Below are positions 12,501-21,366 of a DNA stretch of 64,000 nt, in pieces (position 1 is the first letter of the stretch; the number at the start of each line of letters is the position of its first letter). The DNA comes from Mytilisepta virgata. Lineage: Eukaryota; Mollusca; Bivalvia; Mytilida; Mytilidae. The notes under the pieces are model-generated. The model saw only the letters and a program-made list of their open reading frames with translations. It searched no databases and was not told where the DNA came from. The translations under genes were made by a program, and so were the position numbers. Location of the stretch: the NCBI GenBank assembly GCA_028015205.1, contig JAPWFG010000015.1, positions 1,240,001 to 1,304,000 on the forward strand, read 5' to 3'.

Positions 12501-13374
12501 AAGTTTAGTTGGATACCAAGCTCCCACATATGGGACCTATAAGTACCCGGAGTTCGCAGTGGGACTTGGGGTTGCAATTGCCTTATTACCGATACTAATT
12601 GTAATTATTACTGCATTCATTGTTGTGAAGAGTACTCCAGGAGATACTATTTCAATGGTCAGTATATACAAATTAATGAAAAAGCATATCATTTACAAGC
12701 TATGAAAGCCTTAGCTAGTTCGGCAGTTAAAACGAGCACATTCCGATTCTGCTGTCTAGATCAAGTACAGTCCAACCATATTTGCATTTCTTAAAAGCGC
12801 AATCTGACTATCATACTGTATTGGTTTTTATTTGAATGTGTCAATATACATAAGGGGAGAATTCGGTACCAATAAAACTGATTTAACCCCACAACTGTTC
12901 AGTGTTAATCATACTGTATTGGCTTTTATATGTATGGGTTGTACACCAGAGTGTCAGGATAGGTAAGGTTAAACAATGTTCTCTTTTAAATCGCTGTAGA
13001 AATAAACTGTTCATTGTGACGCATCAATCATCCACAACATCACACTCTCTCACAATAATAAACATGAATTAAACAACAATAAGCTTATTTGTTTAGAATT
13101 TAGAGTATTACCTCATTTTATCGAGATCCTTACTTCGAAATTTTTAAATTGAACAGAGTAAATATAATATAGTTCTGACATGATGTAAACATTCTAATGT
13201 TAAGTTTTTAACATTCTTTTATTATTTCAGAAAATTAGGGAATCTTTCAAACCTTCTGTAAGGTGGATGCCAGTGTGTAAGGAATTTCAAGAAGATTTTT
13301 TAGAAGCCACCGATACGGAAATTTCTTTTGTTGAACAGATGAAGTTAAATTTTATTGGGCAGAAACATGACTAA
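535..13374 (+). CDS. SLC6-family Na+/Cl--coupled transporter, gene A (5'-partial)
   Basis: Eleven coding exons with GT-AG borders and matching phases: 535-865, 1335-1467, 2074-2208, 4381-4484, 7295-7419, 8212-8324, 8580-8708, 10100-10199, 11468-11568, 12487-12657 and 13231-13374 (TAA). Together they give about 527 residues running from the start of TM3 to the C-terminus. The exons for the N-terminus and TM1-TM2 must lie left of the window. The family consists of plasma-membrane symporters that use the Na+ and Cl- gradients to import amino acids or neurotransmitters. Visible hallmarks are [14 protein letters not shown] (TM3), PLPWTTC with a paired NC in extracellular loop 2 (EL2), four N-glycosylation sequons in EL2 (NDS, NYS, NNT, NSS), SLGPGWG (TM6) and GLDS (TM8, Na2 site). 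TM7 reads GEGTS instead of the usual N-x-x-T-S. All exons are open, so the gene looks functional. The substrate cannot be told. Gene B is its tail-to-tail paralogue. Confidence 0.93.
893..1040 (-). repeat. 3' tail fragment of the Penelope-type element, inverted
   Basis: The reverse complement matches the 3' part of the element at about 37370-37522 (the stretch around the AGTTCGTGTTGTTCATTG and CCCGGGTTTGTCTGTCC words). No RT sequence remains. It lies in the gene A intron 866-1334. Confidence 0.7.
1547..1607 (+). mobile_element. 61-bp 3'-end stub of the Nimb/I-like LINE
   Basis: Contains only the terminal CGCCG...CGGCG hairpin, TTAAACAATATTTA and an (ATCA)n tail, as at the end of LINE copy 2. 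A 12-base direct repeat, TCAAATCCAAGA, flanks it (1535-1546 and 1608-1619), so it is a genuine extremely 5'-truncated insertion. Confidence 0.85.
2774..3308. mobile_element. About 530-bp MITE with AGTCAACAAAAG ends (copy 1)
   Basis: Terminal inverted repeats read TATGCTAGTCAACAAAAG on the left and, inverted, TATACTCGTCAACAAAAG on the right. The whole body recurs in inverted orientation at 43996-44528. TA-rich flanks and ends of this kind suggest a Tc1/mariner-type non-autonomous element; no transposase is present. It lies in the gene A intron 2209-4380. Confidence 0.7.
3309..4380. other. Intron sequence, nothing recognised
   Basis: AT-rich intron of gene A between the MITE and the exon at 4381. 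I see no gene, structured repeat or RNA in it. Confidence 0.5.
4600..4860 (+). repeat. Penelope-tail-associated repeat, sense copy
   Basis: Shares long stretches (the GTTTAGTTTATTATACGTTTT and GTGTTCCATTCTC regions) with inverted copies at 6015-6182 and 39535-39711. It contains the CACTCCCGGTTTTTAGGAG word seen at Penelope-type 3' ends. Small open frames here are non-coding by comparison with the other copies. Confidence 0.55.
4861..6014. other. Intron sequence, nothing recognised
   Basis: Gene A intron; AT-rich, with no coding, RNA or repeat structure that I can support. Confidence 0.5.
6015..6575 (-). repeat. Penelope-type 3' tail, inverted, split by a SINE
   Basis: The left part (6015-6182) is the inverted form of the 4600-4860 repeat. 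The right part (6437-6575) is the inverted GACGGGTGTCGT...GGAGCACCTG tail seen at 37316-37380. The SINE at 6183-6436 separates them. A second related tail, unsplit, follows at about 6741-6810 and supplies the uninterrupted form. Confidence 0.6.
6183..6436 (-). mobile_element. tRNA-derived SINE (Meta-SINE-like)
   Basis: Read on the minus strand it begins GGGGCCTTGGTTGCCGAGT (A-box-like), followed by a B-box-like ATTCGAATCTC, a central CCGGATACC region, then GGCCGCCACGAAAT and an ACAAACAAA tail. This is the layout of mollusc tRNA SINEs. A 10-base direct repeat ACTRGCAATG (6173-6182 and 6437-6446, one mismatch) flanks it and the intact word recurs near 6750, so the insertion into the Penelope tail is clear. 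Confidence 0.75.
6936..7169 (-). mobile_element. Retrozyme, single 5'-truncated copy
   Basis: The reverse complement matches the retrozyme unit at 34270-35189 from the ACTAAGGGTTC region to the common 3' end GGATTGTTATTTT. It carries one hammerhead motif. It lies antisense in the gene A intron, 125 bases before the exon at 7295. Confidence 0.85.
6984..7030 (-). ncRNA. Hammerhead ribozyme, type I, core intact, stem II weakened
   Basis: In minus-strand order: stem I AUGCUG, core CUGAUGA, stem II with loop, core GAAA, stem III AUGC/GUAU, cleavage triplet AUA, then CAGCAU closing stem I. All invariant core bases are present. Stem II reads GAGA against CCUU, with one A-C mismatch compared with the array copies, so activity may be reduced. 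Confidence 0.75.
7905..8110 (+). pseudogene. Penelope-type RT fragment with tail
   Basis: Bases 7908-7994 read as [14 protein letters not shown], matching the [14 protein letters not shown] stretch of the element at 36238, then stop. The following CACTCACCGTTTTTAGTGAG and TTTAGTTTCTGTACTGTC resemble Penelope-tail repeats. Dead remnant in a gene A intron. Confidence 0.65.
8120..8192 (+). repeat. Two degenerate intronic copies of the following exon's YPEALAH segment
   Basis: About 27 bases of the exon at 8231-8257 (ATACCCGGAGGCTCTGGCGC and the next few bases) recur at about 8121-8147 and 8166-8192 with a handful of mismatches each. They sit in the intron directly before the exon and are not flanked by splice sites. 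Confidence 0.6.
9097..9287 (+). repeat. 48-bp minisatellite, four copies
   Basis: Units start at about 9097, 9145, 9193 and 9240, each beginning ACTTATCTAGTATTTAA; the third unit is 47 bases. Units are nearly identical except the last. Located in the gene A intron 8709-10099; the rest of that intron shows nothing recognisable. Confidence 0.9.
10200..11467. other. Intron with a low-grade repeat, otherwise nothing recognised
   Basis: Gene A intron. A stretch at about 10985-11060 (GGGTACTCAAACTTCCCTCT) resembles the mollusc repeat seen again near 56420. The open frames in it are short and unlike known proteins. Confidence 0.4.
11955..12225 (-). repeat. Penelope-type 3' tail, inverted
   Basis: Shares AAGTCAAGAAATACCAAAGG and GTGGACCCCACCAAAAAAC with the inverted tail at 21770-21970. 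In sense orientation this is the GGTGGGGTCCA...GTTGTTCATATG 3' region also seen at 43100-43190. Confidence 0.6.
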
Positions 13375-13873
13375 AATTATTCTGAATTTTCAAAATAGTG
13401 CTCACGTGATGTGTGGAGCATTCTGCTTAAAAAAACATAATTTGTAGTGAACGTATATTGAGTAGGCTGCGTTTTTGGACAAATTGTTTTACATATTTAT
13501 CAGTGGTATTGTAAGACACATTATTTTTGCTGTAGCAGTAAATCTTTTATATCACGTTGTTTCAAAAATAATAGGAAATTAATGTTTTTATGAGATTTCC
13601 AAAGTATTATCGCTTGATTTTGGAAAACGTTAGGACATTTAGTTTTGTCAATCATACTGCATTCGTTGAGATGAATTCACCTGTTTATTTGATATTGATT
13701 AACATGAATTTTCCTTTCTTTTATATTCATGTCTAGTTGAAACTTTGAAATATATTTATGTGTTTGTTAGACGATGAAATATACGATAAAGATCTTTCTA
13801 CGAATCATTTAGTTTTCAATACAGATACATATATAAATGAAAAGTAAATTCAATAGAAACGTATTCAACATTG
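13375..13873. other. Gene A 3' flank
   Basis: From the gene A stop to the LINE target site. It probably contains the 3'UTR. I see no perfect AATAAA signal; ATATAAATG near 13832 is only a weak candidate. Confidence 0.4.
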
Positions 13874-13886
13874 ATCAAACGCTTCG

Positions 13887-15072
13887 CCCCCGTGTGGGTT
13901 CCGGGGACACAATAGAATAGGCCTACAGCTCCTCGGCTTGGCGTAAGAGGCCCCTAAAGAGGCGACATGTTTGCCGTGTGTCGCAAACCCGTGTCGGTAA
14001 TAGGGAGTGTTCCTGGATGGCCGGAAAAACGGTTCCGATCACCATCTGGGGCACAATCTTTACCTAGACGGGAGGCCGGATGGACCCGATTCGGTCAATC
14101 GGCTGGTCGCATCAATCCCTTATACAACATTATATATGTTTTTTTTTCTCCTCACTGAAATCGGAATTCAAAATTGCTACATGACGGGATTGGTGGTGGC
14201 TTAAGGGTCAAACTTCAATATGTACAAAATTTCCTACATTTGTATTGGCTTTTTATTTATTTTTCTTATTTTTCTTATGTTTTTTGTTTACATAATTCCA
14301 AATAACGTAATTAATGGTTTAGGCAACACCGGTACGATTTGTTCAATCCTATTGAAAGTTTGGTTATATTTTGATACATTTTTAATACAACCAGCTCATG
14401 AATGGCTCGATGGTCCCGATTTAGCCAGTAACTGGTCATGTCTAGCCCTCTGCTGTCTTCTCGTGGTTGTCTGAAAAGATCCAGATGAACCCTATATGAA
14501 ACCGAGATACACTGGGATGGGATGGTGGACTGCAATGGAGTATCGTTTGAGGTTGATGTTCGGGTTCTGGGATCTTGGGATGACAACCACTGATGGAGGC
14601 GCAGAGAAGGCGGTGGCTGATGGGACAAAGCTTCCTCGGCTTAATGAGGCCACATGTTTGCCGTGTGTGGATACCCGTAAGGATAGAGGACGGGATCCTG
14701 GTGGCTGAAACACGCCACTTTGGCCCTTACTTTATCTGAAACGGGAGGTCGGATGGGCCCGGTCGCGACCAATCGGCTGGTCACGCCAAGCCCTTGAACT
14801 GTCCTGTTACCAAAATGTACAACAATAGTACCATTTATATAGGATGGTTTAAGAAGGCGGTGGCTTATGGGTCAATCGTGTAGATGTTACTTCGGACGGT
14901 TGTTTCGTCAGGTAACCCCTGACACGAAGCTTGCGTCCGAACAGAAGTGCTCTATGCGAGTATCTTATCCCTGTAGCCCTAGTGCTTGTCGCATATGCGG
15001 CAAGTATACATCATATTGGTGCTGCTCCGAGGCGGGCGGGGAGCAGGGGTAACGAATCATTATATAATCACC
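13887..15072 (+). promoter_or_regulatory. LINE copy 1 5'UTR with two diverged repeats
   Basis: GC-rich compared with the surroundings. A block containing CCTCGGCTT, ACATGTTTGCCGTGTGT, CCCGT, a CGGATGG word, CAATCGGCTGGTC and GGTGGCTTAAGGGTCAA occurs at about 13930-14215 and again, diverged, at about 14630-14880, a spacing of about 0.69 kb. Such units usually carry the internal Pol II promoter of a LINE; that role is inferred. The ORF1 start at 15073 has a strong CACCATGG context. Confidence 0.65.
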
Positions 15073-16506
15073 ATGGCTTCTACAGAAAACCCCCCAAAAC
15101 CAACAAGTTCGAAAAGAAAATGTACAAACAGTGACGACGAGGATCCTCCAACCAAACAAGCAAATACAGCTCCAGACACATTCGCAAGATTTATTGTACT
15201 GACTGCCGTAAATTCGGAAAAACAGATTACCAAACTTTCGCCATTTCTACTTCAAAAAACAATTCAGAGCTATGCTGGTCAAGTCAAAAAGGTATCTAAA
15301 ATGAAAAATGGAAGTTTACTCATTGAATGTATTAGACCTCAACAATCTAAAAATCTTCTATCTCTAACCAAAATTTCTGATGTTCAAATCTCAGCCACTC
15401 CACACAGAACACTCAATTCATGCCAAGGAGTTATTCGCGACAGAGATCGTGATCTATCCGATTTATCCGAAGAAGAAATCTGCGCAGAACTCGAATCTCA
15501 AAATGTCTCAAAAATCAAACGATTTACAAAAAAATCAGAAGATAAGATCATTAAACTTAACACATATCTCATTACCTTCAATCTCCCAAGTGTGCCGGAA
15601 CATATCTATATCGGACCCTACAGAATCAAAGTTGACAAATACGTACCTAACCCTACTCGCTGCTTCAAATGCCAGAAATTTGGACACGGTAGGGGTTCAT
15701 GTAGAGGTACGGAAAAATGTGTCAAATGTTCTGTAGAGGGCCATTCCAGTTTTGATTGTGACGGCCACATCAAATGTGTAAACTGTGGTTTAGATCATAT
15801 GGCGAATTCCAGGAACTGTCAATTCTACATAAAAGAACTTGAAATACAGAAAACAAAAGCTGACAAGAACATTAGCTATCAAGAAGCTAAACGACTTATC
15901 TCTGCCGCGAATAACTCTACTCAAACCACATCTTATGCTGATAAAGTTAAACAACCCCAAAGCACTCGATCATTTGCAACTCAAACTGATTACACATGGC
16001 CTGTTGAATCAGAACTCCCAGTTCTCCTTTCTCAATCCAATTCCTCAAAAGGGAAAACTTCCCAATCTACACAGTCTAATTCATCACAAACATCTAGTAC
16101 TCTATCTACAAAAAATCAACCAAAATCATCAGCTAAACACAGAACTTCCACATTTTCAGATAAGAAACCTCAAAATCCGCCGTCTTCACAGAAAAACACA
16201 AGATCCTCGTCTTCTGATCAGTTAAAAAACAAACAACTTTCTAATCGCCAAACAAAGGCTGATAAAAATTTTAAGTTTAACAGGTTTAGAGATTTGTGCT
16301 CAGAGTTTGACGACGAAGTCGATCTAGACTCTGACCAAATGGATACAACTCCCATTGAAAATCTGGAGTCAATCTGGGGTGATCCCTTAGTTCTATCGAA
16401 GGATTCTCCTCCATCAGCGATTGACTCCAGCGCCTCGGGTGGCAGGCGCTGTAGATCAAACGAACGAACAAAAAAGGGTTACTCCCCCATCCGTCCACCT
16501 AAATAA
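15073..16506 (+). CDS. LINE ORF1, gag-like RNA-binding protein
   Basis: 477 residues. The N-terminal half is basic/acidic mixed. Three CCHC zinc knuckles follow one another: [14 protein letters not shown] (from about residue 197), [14 protein letters not shown] (about 216) and [15 protein letters not shown] (about 235). The C-terminal half is Ser/Thr/Gln/Lys-rich and low complexity. ORF1 proteins of this type bind the element RNA to form the retrotransposition particle. The frame is open upstream to 14986, but the ATG at 15073 has the better context and is conserved in copies 2 and 3. The TAA stop overlaps the ORF2 ATG (TAATG). Confidence 0.9.
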   Translation: MASTENPPKPTSSKRKCTNSDDEDPPTKQANTAPDTFARFIVLTAVNSEKQITKLSPFLLQKTIQSYAGQVKKVSKMKNGSLLIECIRPQQSKNLLSLTKISDVQISATPHRTLNSCQGVIRDRDRDLSDLSEEEICAELESQNVSKIKRFTKKSEDKIIKLNTYLITFNLPSVPEHIYIGPYRIKVDKYVPNPTRCFKCQKFGHGRGSCRGTEKCVKCSVEGHSSFDCDGHIKCVNCGLDHMANSRNCQFYIKELEIQKTKADKNISYQEAKRLISAANNSTQTTSYADKVKQPQSTRSFATQTDYTWPVESELPVLLSQSNSSKGKTSQSTQSNSSQTSSTLSTKNQPKSSAKHRTSTFSDKKPQNPPSSQKNTRSSSSDQLKNKQLSNRQTKADKNFKFNRFRDLCSEFDDEVDLDSDQMDTTPIENLESIWGDPLVLSKDSPPSAIDSSASGGRRCRSNERTKKGYSPIRPPK

Positions 16507-19500
16507 TGAACAATATTATCCAATGGAATTGTCGAGGTTTAAAAATCAATTTAATTGAACTATCCTTACTTATCCAAACCTTCATTCCTGTTGCCTTTTG
16601 CCTACAAGAAACTCATTTAAAAGAAAATGATCAAGTAAATATTAAAGATTATTCTCTGTACAGTACCCATGTTAAAAAGGATGAAAGAGCTGCTGGCGGC
16701 TCTTCTATCCTTGTTAAAAATGGTGTCATTCACAGTCAAATAAATCTTAACACTGACTTACAGGCAGTTGCAGTTCGACTTTCTCTGAGTAAAACTATAA
16801 CTTTATGTTCCGTTTATATTCCTCCTAATTCTTCCTTAAATGTTTCTCAACTAAAATCTTTGACAGATCAATTACCTGCCCCATTTCTTCTTATGGGCGA
16901 TTTTAACGCACATAATCCTATATGGGGCAGTAACTCTTTAAATGATAAAGGCAAGAGGATTGAAGATTTTGTTAATCAGGAAGGACTGTGCATTTTTAAT
17001 GATGGATCAGACACCTACCTCCATCCAGGGAATGGTGCTTATTCCGCTATTGATCTAACACTATGTGACCCTTCGTTATTATTGGATTATTCATGGCGAG
17101 TCCACGATGATTTGTGTGGAAGTGACCACTTTCCAATTATTTTGGAGAATCTATTTCCAACGTCTTCGGAGAGAGTTGCTCGCTGGAAATTTTACAAAGC
17201 CAATTGGCCTTTGTTCGAACAACTCTGCCGAGATGAACTGAGAGAAGACACTTTCGACAGTATAAGTAATCCAATTCTCAAATTTAGCGAAATGTTGGTA
17301 TCGATAGCGGAAAGAACCATTCCTAAAACCTCGACAAATCCAAAACAACCTAGCAAACCATGGTTTGATGATGACTGTGAGGAAGCGAAGAAAAACAGGA
17401 AAAAGTCCGAACGACGGTTCAATTTGCATCCAACCCAAGGTAATTTAAGTAATCTCCGTATATTCCGTGCGAAAGCACGTCGAACATTTAAACAAAAGAG
17501 ACGAAAATCTTGGCAAAACTTCGTCTCTAAAATAAATTCCCATACACCAATGAACAAGGTTTGGAATTTTATTCAAAAAATTAAAGGAAAAAACAGGAAA
17601 ACTAATCTTCACCATCTCAAAGATGGACAAAATCTTTTGACATCTCAAAATGACATCGCTCAAAAACTTGGTGAAACTTTTTCTAAAAATTCCTCTTCTC
17701 AAAATTATTCTCAGGAATTTCAACATATTAAAAACCGAACAGAAAAAACTAAACTCAACTTTCGATCAAAAAATTCTGAAGACTACAACCGCCCTTTCTC
17801 TTTGAATGAAATCAAAAACTCTCTGGCAAAAGCACATGACACAGCATGTGGTCCTGATGATATTCACTATAAACTTTTGAAACATCTTCCTGATACTTCT
17901 TTAAAAACTCTTTTGGATCTGCTCAATAATGTCTGGGAATCTGGTGACTTGCCTTCCATCTGGAAGCTAGCCACAGTTATCCCTATTCCAAAACCTGGGA
18001 AGGACCATTTTGAACCGTCGAATTATCGGCCAATTGCCCTCACAAGTTGCGTCTGTAAGACAATGGAACGGATGATCAACGACCGCCTTGTCTGGTTTCT
18101 TGAGACGAATGGTCTCCTGTCCAGTATACAGTGCGGATTCCGGCAAGGCAGAAGCACGTTGGATCATCTTGTTCGCTTCGAATCATTCATTCGTAACAGG
18201 TTTGCAAAAGGTGAACATGTGGTGTCTGTCTTTTTCGATCTGGAAAAGGCATATGACACCACTTGGAAATATGGTATTTTAAAGGATTTAAACGATATGG
18301 GGTTGAAAGGTAGGTTACCTACATTTATCGATAACTTTTTATCTGACAGTGAGTTCAAAGTCAGGGTCAATACAACATTGTCTGATCCGTTTGAACAAGA
18401 GATGGGTGTACCCCAGGGAAGCATTCTCTCGGTTACTCTCTTTAGTATCAAAATTAACAGTCTTGCAAAAACCTTGCAAAACAATGTCGAAGGCTCTCTC
18501 TATGTTGATGACTTTTTGATTTGTTGCAGAGCTAAAACTATGAACAGCATAGAACGTCAATTGCAGTTATCTCTTAATAAAATTGAAAAATGGGCAACAG
18601 AAAATGGATTTAAATTTTCCGCATCAAAAACTCTCTGCATGCATTTCTGTAATAAAAGAAAATTACATCCAGACCCTGAACTCAAACTCTACAATGTACC
18701 TATTAAAGTAGTTAAAGAAACGAAATTCCTTGGGTTACTTTTTGACAGTAAACTTACCTTTCTACCCCATATCAAAATGCTTAAAGCTAAATGCTTGAAG
18801 GCATTGGATATTTTAAAAGTTGTTTCTAGCACTGACTGGGGTGCTGATAAAAACATTTTGTTAAATTTATACCGATCACTTGTACGATCAAAACTTGATT
18901 ATGGTTCCATTGTATATGGATCTGCTCGCAAATCCTATATAAAGATTTTAGATACTGTTCACCACCAAGGCCTACGTTTGGCCTTGGGGGCGTTCAGAAC
19001 ATCTCCTGTGGAGAGTTTATATGTAGAGGCGAACGAGCCGTCTCTTTATAATCGTCGGATAAAACTTGGTTTACAATACTTAACCAAGCTAAAAGCATAT
19101 CCTTCAAATCCTGCCTACGACTGTGTTTTCAATCCTCTCTATGAGGATATATTTGAACAACATGAAAATAAAATTCCTCCGTTTGGTATCCGGATGAAAT
19201 TACATATTCATGGTTCTAACATCAACCTTGATGAAATTGCCCCCATTAATATACCTCAATCGCCGCCTTGGCTTGTGCCCAAACCTATGTTTATTTTTGA
19301 CCTTAGAAAACATAAAAAGTCCGAAACAAACCCTATTCTTATTCAGCAACACTTTGCTGAAATAAAATCTAAGTTTGAATTTCATGATTCTATTTATACT
19401 GATGGGTCGAAGGACGGGGACAAAGTTGCTGCCGCTGCTGTCTATGGACAGCAAGCAGCAACTCTCCGTCTTCCATCCTCCAGTTCAATTTTTACTGCTG

Positions 19501-20186
19501 AAGCCAGAGCCATAATTCTTGCTCTAAAGTTTGCTAGAACATCTGAAAAACTTAAATTTCTTATTTGTTCAGATTCACTTTCATGTTTATTGGCTATCGA
19601 AGGTCTGAAATATAAAAACCCTTTAATTGCCCATATTATTGAGTTCTATAAAAGACTTGTCCAAACGGGCAAAGAAATAGTTTTTATCTGGATACCAAGT
19701 CATATTGGTATCCGAGGAAACACAGTCGTAGATAGTATAGCGAAGGATGCTTTAGATGACCCAGTTACAAATATGTCAGTACCTTATACTGATTTTAAAT
19801 CTCTAATTTATAAATATGTTGTACGTCTGTGGCAGTCCCAGTGGGATCTGCTTACAGACAATAAATTACATTCGATAGAGCCAACTGTTGGCAAGAATGT
19901 TTATTTTTTCGGCAAAAGCCGAAGAGACCAAGTTGTTTTGACCAGATGTCGCATTGGCCACACCAGGACGACTCATTCTTTTATTTTAGAGAGTGAGCCG
20001 GCTCCTGAGTGTATTCCTTGCCAATGTCGGCAATCTGTTAAACATCTTTTAATTGACTGTGTAGATAAATCCGACATAATTTGTCGGTACTACACAGTCA
20101 ACAATATGAAAGATTTATTTACAGTGGTCGCTGGCGACCGTCTTTTACAATATTTGAAAGACGTAGGACTATACTCCAGAATATAG
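16506..20186 (+). CDS. LINE ORF2: endonuclease, reverse transcriptase, RNase H
   Basis: 1226 residues with no interruption. An APE-type endonuclease is at the N-terminus (WNCRG with N8, QETH with E35, [12 protein letters not shown] near 131, SDHFPI near 207). The reverse transcriptase spans about 480-740: motif A FDLEKAYD (about 577), motif B GVPQGSI, and motif C YVDD (about 666). RNase H runs from about 962 to 1085 ([42 protein letters not shown]). A C-terminal CIPCQCR...H...C cluster lies near 1160-1180. The enzyme nicks the target and copies element RNA in place. RNase H together with the (ATCA)n tail supports the I/Nimb group. Catalytic residues look complete. It starts on the stop of ORF1. 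Confidence 0.93.
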   Translation: MNNIIQWNCRGLKINLIELSLLIQTFIPVAFCLQETHLKENDQVNIKDYSLYSTHVKKDERAAGGSSILVKNGVIHSQINLNTDLQAVAVRLSLSKTITLCSVYIPPNSSLNVSQLKSLTDQLPAPFLLMGDFNAHNPIWGSNSLNDKGKRIEDFVNQEGLCIFNDGSDTYLHPGNGAYSAIDLTLCDPSLLLDYSWRVHDDLCGSDHFPIILENLFPTSSERVARWKFYKANWPLFEQLCRDELREDTFDSISNPILKFSEMLVSIAERTIPKTSTNPKQPSKPWFDDDCEEAKKNRKKSERRFNLHPTQGNLSNLRIFRAKARRTFKQKRRKSWQNFVSKINSHTPMNKVWNFIQKIKGKNRKTNLHHLKDGQNLLTSQNDIAQKLGETFSKNSSSQNYSQEFQHIKNRTEKTKLNFRSKNSEDYNRPFSLNEIKNSLAKAHDTACGPDDIHYKLLKHLPDTSLKTLLDLLNNVWESGDLPSIWKLATVIPIPKPGKDHFEPSNYRPIALTSCVCKTMERMINDRLVWFLETNGLLSSIQCGFRQGRSTLDHLVRFESFIRNRFAKGEHVVSVFFDLEKAYDTTWKYGILKDLNDMGLKGRLPTFIDNFLSDSEFKVRVNTTLSDPFEQEMGVPQGSILSVTLFSIKINSLAKTLQNNVEGSLYVDDFLICCRAKTMNSIERQLQLSLNKIEKWATENGFKFSASKTLCMHFCNKRKLHPDPELKLYNVPIKVVKETKFLGLLFDSKLTFLPHIKMLKAKCLKALDILKVVSSTDWGADKNILLNLYRSLVRSKLDYGSIVYGSARKSYIKILDTVHHQGLRLALGAFRTSPVESLYVEANEPSLYNRRIKLGLQYLTKLKAYPSNPAYDCVFNPLYEDIFEQHENKIPPFGIRMKLHIHGSNINLDEIAPINIPQSPPWLVPKPMFIFDLRKHKKSETNPILIQQHFAEIKSKFEFHDSIYTDGSKDGDKVAAAAVYGQQAATLRLPSSSSIFTAEARAIILALKFARTSEKLKFLICSDSLSCLLAIEGLKYKNPLIAHIIEFYKRLVQTGKEIVFIWIPSHIGIRGNTVVDSIAKDALDDPVTNMSVPYTDFKSLIYKYVVRLWQSQWDLLTDNKLHSIEPTVGKNVYFFGKSRRDQVVLTRCRIGHTRTTHSFILESEPAPECIPCQCRQSVKHLLIDCVDKSDIICRYYTVNNMKDLFTVVAGDRLLQYLKDVGLYSRI

Positions 20187-20451
20187 ATTACTATACTATG
20201 TTCTTGAGTATAGTTATTGGTCATTGTCTTAAACGTTGTTATTATTAATTGACGTGATTTTATGTTTACTGAATATTTTATATATGTTGACATTGTTGAT
20301 TAAATAGCGTATCTGTGATATTTTTTTTCTGAATGATGTTTGACTGTGATTTTAGTTTTACTGTTTATTCAACTTTCAATATTATTTGTAAATAGGCTAT
20401 CGATTTTAGATAATGTTTGAAATTTTAATAAGTTTGAGTCTAATTCGTTCT

Positions 20452-20487
20452 CGCCGTTATATTGGCTGCAATATCGCCAGTACGGCG
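20452..20487 (+). ncRNA. LINE 3'-terminal RNA hairpin
   Basis: CGCCGT pairs with ACGGCG and inner TGGC pairs with GCCA around a short loop, followed by TTAAAAAACA and (ATCA)n. The same hairpin ends copy 2 (31536-31570), the stub at 33311-33600 and the 61-bp stub at 1547-1607. By analogy with other LINEs it is probably the structure recognised by the element's RT; that is inference. Confidence 0.7.
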
Positions 20488-20526
20488 TTAAAAAACAATC
20501 AATCAATCAATCAATCAAACGCTTCG

Positions 20527-21366
20527 AAATCTCAACATCTAGCATAGAAAATCAGAAAGTTAAATCATTCTGTCTAAGAGGCTTCATTTTATCTCTAAAT
20601 TGATATTCTACTCTATTAGTGAACTCGATAATAAAAAATAGCTATTTATTTAATGTCCTAGTTATTTCTAATAACTTTGTAACCATACATGGGTGATTCA
20701 GTTTGATAAGAATACGGGTTCATTGGTTAGGTTGTCGGTTTTGTGTTTGTTTCTTTGTATTCCAATGTTTTGATTTGGCATTTTTTGCTTTTGTAGATTG
20801 TTACTTATATATACAGATACTAATTGCATGCGATATAGAAATATTGCCTTCCGGGACTAAGACATGTACAGCAATTTATTCTTTTATCATTTATTCGTGT
20901 CCAATTTTCCATGCAGATACTTTTATTATTTAGTTTTTTCTTCAGTTTCGTTGTTTATGAAAAACTTTACAGATGTATTAAATTTGATTACTGGATGCCA
21001 ATAATAATTGTATAGCTAGTTTACGCGCGATAAGTAATTCATAAATATGTTTTTGTCTCATTATCTAACTTAAGTTTAAAAAAAAAAATAAGCCAAACTA
21101 TTTCGATCTATTCAGTTATCCTGCCTTGGTACAACTTCGTTTTATTTTCATATTCTTTTAGCCCTCTCCAACAATCAACACTAAACTAAACATTCTGTGA
21201 ATGAAAGGAAAAAATATGAATATAAAGTGAAAGAATGTATAGGTAACATACATTAAATAACACAATTTAATGACTTTTTAGGTAATCCAGACTTATTATT
21301 AAATACATGTATACAAGTTTAATGATAACGTGGTTTTTAACATAAGATAAATCTATAAATAGTTTA
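20527..21366. other. Gene B 3' flank
   Basis: Region between the LINE target site and the gene B stop (gene B is read right to left). AATAAA words on the minus strand at 21363-21368 (overlapping the stop) and at 21141-21146 are possible poly-A signals for gene B. Nothing else is recognised. Confidence 0.4.

Larger units (their letters stand above)
13887..20513 (+). mobile_element. Full-length Nimb/I-like LINE, copy 1, apparently intact
   Basis: A 6,627-bp non-LTR retrotransposon with a 5'UTR, ORF1 with zinc knuckles, ORF2 with endonuclease, reverse transcriptase and RNase H, a 3' hairpin and an (ATCA)n tail. A 13-base target-site duplication ATCAAACGCTTCG flanks it (13874-13886 and 20514-20526). 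Part of that repeat is compatible with the tail, so at least AAACGCTTCG is secure. Its 5' end CCCCCGTGTGGG is the same as in copies 2 and 3, so it is full length. It fills most of the space between the two convergent SLC6 genes, whose ends would otherwise be about 1.4 kb apart. Confidence 0.93.

Noticed and set aside
14311..14628. 105-codon minus-strand frame in the LINE 5'UTR, and similar frames at 27181-27407 and 63244-63435
   Set aside because: They vary between LINE copies and run through the repeat units; GC-rich UTR gives chance open frames.
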